This document shows positions 6,059 to 9,769 of a stretch of DNA of 9,769 nucleotides, in pieces. Numbering within the stretch: the first letter of the stretch is position 1; the number at the start of each line of letters is the position of its first letter. Below the pieces are notes generated by a model. It searched no databases, had not been told where the DNA came from, and was given only the letters and a program-made list of their open reading frames with translations. This stretch comes from Deltaproteobacteria bacterium (GTDB taxonomy: Bacteria > Desulfobacterota > DSM-4660 > Desulfatiglandales > HGW-15). The position numbers and the translations under genes are program-made. The stretch lies in the NCBI GenBank assembly GCA_020342025.1, contig CP070840.1:1701576-1711344 (forward strand), in the 5' to 3' direction.

Positions 6059-7817
6059 TCCCCAAATCCTTTGCCAGAAGCTGTTTCTCATAAAGCCTGG
6101 CGTATTCATTCCCTGTTTCCATAAGGGTTTTGTGGTCGCCCACCTCCACCAATTTCCCCCGGTCAAGAACGACGATGAAGTCTGCCCGGCTTATGGTGGA
6201 GAGCCGGTGGGAGACGATCAAATTGGTTTTCTCCGCCCTGAATTCCAGGACCTTGTTTAGAATTCTTTCCTCTGTGCGTGTATCCACCATGGAGAGGGCA
6301 TCATCCAAAATCATGATGGGGGGGTCGGAGAGAAGCGCCCGGGCGATGGTCAATCGTTGCCTCTGACCCCCAGATAGGGTAATGCCGCGCTCTCCAAGCA
6401 CTGTGTCCATACCATTTTCAAGGGCCTGGATCTCATGATAGATCTCCGCTGCCTTCAATACGGCCTCCAGAGATCCTTGAGAAAAACCGCTTCTGCCGAA
6501 AAGGACATTGTTTGTAATGGTGTCCGAGAAGAGTATGCTTTCCTGTGTGACAAAACCTATGGACTCCCTCAACGTCTTCAAGGGGATATCTAGAACATCC
6601 ATGCCATCGATAAGTAGCGTCCCCCTTGGTATGTGGAAAAGTCGGGGGATAGCCTGGAGAAGCGTGGTTTTCCCAGAGCCGACTCGACCTACCAGGGAAA
6701 CCGTTTGACCCGATTCTATAATGAGGTCAATCTCCTTTGCAGCATATGTCTCTTTCCCAGGGTATTGGAGTGAAAATCCTTTGAACTCGATACGTCCTCT
6801 GATTTGTGAAACCCTCAGAGGCGAGGAGGGCTCCCTGACTTCAGGGACCTCGTCAAGGACTCGATTGATGCGGCGCATGGACGCGGCGCCCCTCTGGATG
6901 AGGTTTGTGACCCAGCCCATGGCCATCATGGGCCAAGTTAAAAGATTTAGATAACCGATAAAGGCCACAAAATCCCCTGTGGTGATTTGTCCAAGAATCG
7001 TCAGCCGACCCCCCATCCAAATGATGATGGCCAACCCCAAATTGGTGAAAATGGCCATCATGGGGAAAAACAGGGCAATGGTCTTGGCCAATTTCATGTT
7101 CTCAGAAACATACGTTTTCCCCTCTTTTTCCACCTTTCCCTCTTCCCATGGCTCTCTGCAGTAGGCCTTAACGACCCGGATTCCCGCAAAGGCCTCGCGT
7201 ACCCGTTCCGTCAAATCTGAAAAGGTTTTCTGAACGCTTTCATAACCTATGGACATTCGGCGGGTTAGGATCCAGGTGAGATAGATGATGATTGGGGTAG
7301 GAATGAGCGCAATCAGAGTTAGATAAGGGCTGATGGATATCATAAACCCGATAGCTGCTGCGCCCAGGACGAACCCATCCGTGAGAGCGACCATCCCCAT
7401 CCCCGTGGCCCTCCGGATGGCGTTGATGTCATTGGTGGCCCGGGCCATAAGGTCTCCTGTCTTTGTCCTGTGATAAAAGGAGAGGGAGAGGCTCTGAAGA
7501 TGCTTGTAGAGCTTATTTCTCAGCCCTTCTTCTACTCTCCTGGAATGGCCAAACAGGAGGTGGCGCCAGACATAACGCAGAAGAGCCATGATGGAGGCAA
7601 TGAGTAGGATGGTCATGCCATACCTAAGAAGAATGCCAGACGTGGCCGTCTTAAAGGTGAGGGCGTCGATGGCCCTTTTGATGACTAGGGGGATTAACAG
7701 CTGAAGAAAGTCCACCAGCAGGAGACAGAAAAGCCCGAAAGCAATTCCCCACCTGTTTTGGGCGAAATACTCTTTTAATGGATGGAACGTCTTGAATGTA
7801 TCAGCTACTCGAAGCAT
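6042..7817 (-). CDS. Heterodimeric ABC exporter, degenerate-site subunit (BmrC/TM287-like)
   Basis: A 591-residue half-transporter in the inner membrane. Six membrane helices span about 24-300 and the nucleotide-binding domain covers about 340-580. Motifs: Walker A GRVGSGKTT (377-385), Q-loop Q425, canonical signature LSGGQ (481-485), Walker B IMILDD (501-506) with Asp506 where the catalytic Glu normally sits, and H-loop His537. The Glu-to-Asp change marks it as the degenerate partner, as in BmrC and TM287. Its intact LSGGQ completes the active ATP site on the 702-residue subunit, whose own signature is altered. It is first in the minus-strand transcription unit; the partner begins 224 bases further on, across a repeat. 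The final residues GIGVVE are encoded within the octamer repeat, so the original C-terminus may have been replaced. The ATG at 7817 follows GAGGG almost without spacing, so the start is plausible but not strongly supported. Confidence 0.88.
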   Translation of the reverse strand: MLRVADTFKTFHPLKEYFAQNRWGIAFGLFCLLLVDFLQLLIPLVIKRAIDALTFKTATSGILLRYGMTILLIASIMALLRYVWRHLLFGHSRRVEEGLRNKLYKHLQSLSLSFYHRTKTGDLMARATNDINAIRRATGMGMVALTDGFVLGAAAIGFMISISPYLTLIALIPTPIIIYLTWILTRRMSIGYESVQKTFSDLTERVREAFAGIRVVKAYCREPWEEGKVEKEGKTYVSENMKLAKTIALFFPMMAIFTNLGLAIIIWMGGRLTILGQITTGDFVAFIGYLNLLTWPMMAMGWVTNLIQRGAASMRRINRVLDEVPEVREPSSPLRVSQIRGRIEFKGFSLQYPGKETYAAKEIDLIIESGQTVSLVGRVGSGKTTLLQAIPRLFHIPRGTLLIDGMDVLDIPLKTLRESIGFVTQESILFSDTITNNVLFGRSGFSQGSLEAVLKAAEIYHEIQALENGMDTVLGERGITLSGGQRQRLTIARALLSDPPIMILDDALSMVDTRTEERILNKVLEFRAEKTNLIVSHRLSTISRADFIVVLDRGKLVEVGDHKTLMETGNEYARLYEKQLLAKDLGIGVVE

Positions 7818-7847
7818 CCCTCGGTGACCTGATCACAAAATACGGGA

Positions 7848-7877
7848 TTGGACTTTCATCCCCCTTACCGTTATGAT
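7848..7877 (+). promoter_or_regulatory. Promoter of the radical SAM-yjbQ unit; decides the radical SAM start
   Basis: TTGGAC (7848-7853), an 18-base spacer and TATGAT (7872-7877) form a good sigma-70-type pair in the 85-base gap between the divergent exporter and radical SAM genes. The ATG at 7873 lies inside this -10 box, so it could not be on the transcript. The expected RNA start near 7884 leaves a short leader containing AGGG at 7889-7892 and then GTG 7903. Confidence 0.5.
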
Positions 7878-7902
7878 TGTTTTTTTACAGGGTAATCTAA
7901 GG

Positions 7903-9000
7903 GTGATCAAGGGTTTCGTCAACTTTACACCCGGTCCACACACTATTTCTATGATGGCTGAACCGAAAGAATCCACGTGCGGTTTAAAACAGCAGGGCCT
8001 CAGACCTGGGAGCTGCCGGGTCAAGACAGGTGGAAAACATGCACTCGCATGCCAGGCTACCCTAAAAAAAGAAAAGGGGAAATGCTATCGGCTCATCACC
8101 TCCATTCATCTCTCCCGTCCTGAAAACTATCTCTCCATCTATCAATCCGGGTGTAATTTCTCCTGTCGGAAATGTCACTCCTGGTATTTCAGTAAAGTGA
8201 AAGATGGCCGTTGGTATTCGCCTGAGGATATTCTCGAACAATCCGTGGCCTATGAAAAGATCGTCAACCTCTGGGAACCGAGAGAAAAGGCCACATCCTG
8301 GCATGCCCATGATAGTTGCAGGTGCTGTGGGAGCTGTATTCTGCAGAGGAAGAGACCTGACTCTTGCCCTAATGTTCTCCCTCCAGAATCCATCCTCTTG
8401 AGCCCACAGGGCTTTGGACCCGCCAGAAACATCGTCGCTTTCACCGGGGGCGACCTCACCTGCCGACCCGAGTTCTATGTCGAATGCGCCCGTTTAATTA
8501 AAGCAGAGACCAGACTCTGGGTGTTGATCGAAACCAATGGTTATGGGCTGAATTCCCAGAATCTTGAGGACTTGAAAGAATCAGGAGTGGATGCCTTTTG
8601 GCTCGATATCAAGGCCTTTGATCCGGAGAAACACAAATGGCTCACGGGATGCAGCAATGAACATATCCTGAAACTGCCTGGAGAGATGATCAAACGGGGG
8701 TTTGCCTTGGAAGTGCTCTCCCTGTACATCCCTGATCTTGTGGAAACAGAGGAACTGGTGAAGATTGCCCAACGCTTGAACGAGGCAGGTCCTCATATAC
8801 CCTTTACCATCCTCGCCTTTTTCCCTGAACACCAGATGAAGGATTTCAGGTGTCCCACGGTGGAAGAAATCGTAGATGCCTATCACGGGGTGAAATCGGC
8901 TGGGTTGAAAAACATCCGTATTGGCAATGTGGGCGTCTTTGCGCGCACGCAAGAAGACCAGGCGTACCTTATGTCCCATGTGGATAAGGGCTCGTTTTGA
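7903..9000 (+). CDS. Cysteine-rich radical SAM enzyme, PflA-like core, unknown substrate
   Basis: A 365-residue protein starting at GTG 7903 (VIKGFVNFTPGP). AGGG at 7889-7892 lies 10 bases upstream, whereas ATG 7873 (ten codons earlier) has no ribosome site. The CX3CX2C motif SGCNFSCRKCHSW puts the S-adenosylmethionine-binding 4Fe-4S cysteines at 84, 88 and 91. FTGGD (180-184) is the GGE-like SAM-contact strand, and IETNG (209-213) with WLDIKAFD (233-240) is typical of pyruvate-formate-lyase-activase-like (COG1180-type) barrels. Four extra cysteines precede the core (26, 38, 50, 61). A CRCCGSC cluster plus another Cys (139, 141, 142, 145, 155) sits in an insert after the core motif, suggesting auxiliary Fe-S or metal sites. 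No signal peptide or membrane segment is seen. It lies 111 bases upstream of yjbQ and is divergent from the exporter. Chemistry is surely radical SAM; the substrate is unknown. Confidence 0.86.
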   Translation: MIKGFVNFTPGPHTISMMAEPKESTCGLKQQGLRPGSCRVKTGGKHALACQATLKKEKGKCYRLITSIHLSRPENYLSIYQSGCNFSCRKCHSWYFSKVKDGRWYSPEDILEQSVAYEKIVNLWEPREKATSWHAHDSCRCCGSCILQRKRPDSCPNVLPPESILLSPQGFGPARNIVAFTGGDLTCRPEFYVECARLIKAETRLWVLIETNGYGLNSQNLEDLKESGVDAFWLDIKAFDPEKHKWLTGCSNEHILKLPGEMIKRGFALEVLSLYIPDLVETEELVKIAQRLNEAGPHIPFTILAFFPEHQMKDFRCPTVEEIVDAYHGVKSAGLKNIRIGNVGVFARTQEDQAYLMSHVDKGSF

Positions 9001-9003
9001 ACC

Positions 9004-9085
9004 TGGAGTACTGGAGTGGTGAAACTGTATGAAGAGGACCTGGAGATCATTATCCATTACTCCATCACTCCATTACTCCATTACT
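9004..9085. repeat. Octamer repeat, second locus, between radical SAM gene and yjbQ
   Basis: The left side has tggagtac and tggagtgg (9004-9019), beginning four bases after the radical SAM stop. The right side is four consecutive octamers, ccattact, ccatcact, ccattact and ccattact (9054-9085). The arms are imperfect inverted copies of each other. This is the same family as 5949-6058. It would form a hairpin in the intercistronic RNA just ahead of the yjbQ ribosome site. Confidence 0.65.
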
Positions 9086-9097
9086 TTATTCTTTTTT

Positions 9098-9105
9098 AAG
9101 GAGGT
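9098..9105 (+). promoter_or_regulatory. Near-perfect ribosome binding site of yjbQ
   Basis: AAGGAGGT lies 6 bases before ATG 9112. It is much the strongest Shine-Dalgarno in the window and fixes the yjbQ start. Confidence 0.85.
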
Positions 9106-9111
9106 TTCACC

Positions 9112-9528
9112 ATGAAAAGTTATCGTAAAGAGTTGTTCTTCCATGTCCCCACCAGAAGGGCCTTCATCAATATAACCCCCCAGGTCGAAAAGTGTCTGAG
9201 GGAGAGCGGCATCAAGGAAGGCCTCGTTCTTGCGAACGCCATGCACATTACGGCATCTGTATTTATTAATGATGACGAATCGGGTCTGCACCATGACTAT
9301 GAGGTCTGGCTGGAGAAACTGGCCCCCCATGAACCCGTCTCCCACTACCGACACAATGTGGGTGAGGATAATGCGGATGCCCACATGAAACGACAGATCA
9401 TGGGCAGGGAGGTGGTCGTTGCGGTCACCGATGGGAAACTGGACTTCGGCACCTGGGAACAGATCTTTTATGGGGAGTTTGACGGTCGGAGAAAAAAACG
9501 GGTGCTCGTGAAAATCATCGGAGAATAA
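9112..9528 (+). CDS. yjbQ: YjbQ family (UPF0047) protein, 'secondary thiamine-phosphate synthase'
   Basis: A 138-residue single-domain cytoplasmic protein of full family length. Conserved blocks are in the expected order: [15 protein letters not shown] (42-56, His45), YRHN (79-82, His81), [16 protein letters not shown] (85-100, His91), [20 protein letters not shown] (106-125) and the C-terminal RVLVKIIGE. The family forms a small trimeric alpha/beta fold with conserved histidines in a putative metal-binding pocket. The 'thiamine-phosphate synthase' label rests on weak complementation of E. coli thiE mutants, and the physiological role is not settled. It follows the radical SAM gene in the same direction across an octamer repeat. 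It may be co-transcribed with it or use its own promoter hidden in the AT-rich 9086-9097. A strong terminator 107 bases after the stop ends the unit. Confidence 0.93.
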   Translation: MKSYRKELFFHVPTRRAFINITPQVEKCLRESGIKEGLVLANAMHITASVFINDDESGLHHDYEVWLEKLAPHEPVSHYRHNVGEDNADAHMKRQIMGREVVVAVTDGKLDFGTWEQIFYGEFDGRRKKRVLVKIIGE

Positions 9529-9634
9529 TAACGCTGCTCAGTTCCTCCCCTTTTGCTCCAACCCCCACCCATCTGCTTTCTAACCTTCACAAACGCTTTA
9601 CTGAGCCAAATTATCCATATAAGTCTTCCGAAAG

Positions 9635-9660
9635 GCAGGGTCATCACGGCCCTGCTTTTC
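9635..9660 (+). terminator. Intrinsic terminator after yjbQ
   Basis: gcagggtc (9635-9642) pairs with ggccctgc (9648-9655), with one T-G wobble, around a five-base loop and is followed directly by ttttc. It ends the radical SAM-yjbQ unit; the 106 bases between the yjbQ stop and this stem are pyrimidine-rich with no gene. Confidence 0.75.
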
Positions 9661-9769
9661 TATTGCCCTTCTTTTCATATTCAATTGTCAAAGGACACCG
9701 CATAAACCCAATTTCCTGTCACACTTTTCGTTGTATAACATTTGAATTACGCATTCTTGATTTCACAAA

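Noticed and set aside
7824..7836. gtga/tcac palindrome before the 591-residue exporter start, as a regulator operator
   Set aside because: Only four bases per arm, overlapping the start region, with no repeat elsewhere in the intergenic gap.
8581..9057. Minus-strand 158-codon frame antisense to the radical SAM gene
   Set aside because: Overlaps the conserved C-terminal half of the radical SAM protein and the octamer repeat; no coding signature of its own.
7903..9528. RiPP-type peptide maturation cluster (radical SAM plus exporter)
   Set aside because: No small precursor gene with a leader/core pattern is found nearby, the exporter lacks a peptidase domain, and yjbQ is not a RiPP gene.
9661..9769. 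Promoter for a gene beyond the right edge
   Set aside because: TTGTCA at 9685-9690 has no -10 element at the right spacing, and other AT-rich pairs are too weak to call.

Overview
The window reads as a fragment of a mesophilic Gram-negative genome, most likely a sulfate-reducer-type deltaproteobacterium (Desulfobacterota). This is inferred from the PilZ proteins with a short helical N-terminus, the heterodimeric ABC exporter, the radical SAM/YjbQ pair and the dense palindromic intergenic repeats. No 16S rRNA, tRNA or other direct taxonomic marker is present. The first ~505 bases look foreign to the rest: about 37 % G+C by hand count over bases 1-240, against roughly 50 % beyond. They carry, on the minus strand, an internal piece of a secreted surface-type protein (Cloacimonadota/Marinimicrobia style). 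That piece meets a 5'-truncated PilZ gene head-on near base 500, so the left edge is either a recombination scar or a chimeric assembly join.

Layout: 1-506 minus, partial secreted protein; 489-713 plus, C-terminal half of a PilZ domain; 714-1453, a 740-base gene-free stretch with two REP-like palindromes, a candidate promoter and a leader hairpin; 1454-2406, two tandem plus-strand PilZ genes (a likely operon of c-di-GMP receptors); 2407-2839, gene-free, with a repeat half-site and a candidate promoter; 2840-3352 plus, a tubby/LURP-one-like hypothetical protein; 3418-3710, a composite MITE-like element packed with nested palindromes, whose right end touches the stop codon of the next gene; 3709-5817 and 6042-7817 minus, the two subunits of a BmrCD/TM287-288-type heterodimeric ABC exporter; a short divergent promoter region; 7903-9000 plus, a cysteine-rich radical SAM enzyme; 9112-9528 plus, YjbQ, followed by a clear intrinsic terminator at 9635-9660. 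Bases 9661-9769 hold nothing I can recognise.

How the genes fit together: the two PilZ proteins keep both c-di-GMP-binding motifs and would be cytoplasmic effectors of that second messenger. The two ABC subunits have complementary nucleotide-site defects: a catalytic Glu-to-Asp change in the 591-residue subunit and an altered signature motif in the 702-residue subunit. They should therefore form one asymmetric exporter with a single fully active ATP site. The radical SAM gene is divergent from the exporter and co-directional with yjbQ. Its role is unknown; ten cysteines beyond the canonical CX3CX2C triad suggest extra metal clusters. Repeats built on an 8-base unit occur after the 591-residue exporter gene, where they encode its last codons, and after the radical SAM gene. 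They are the most distinctive non-coding feature.
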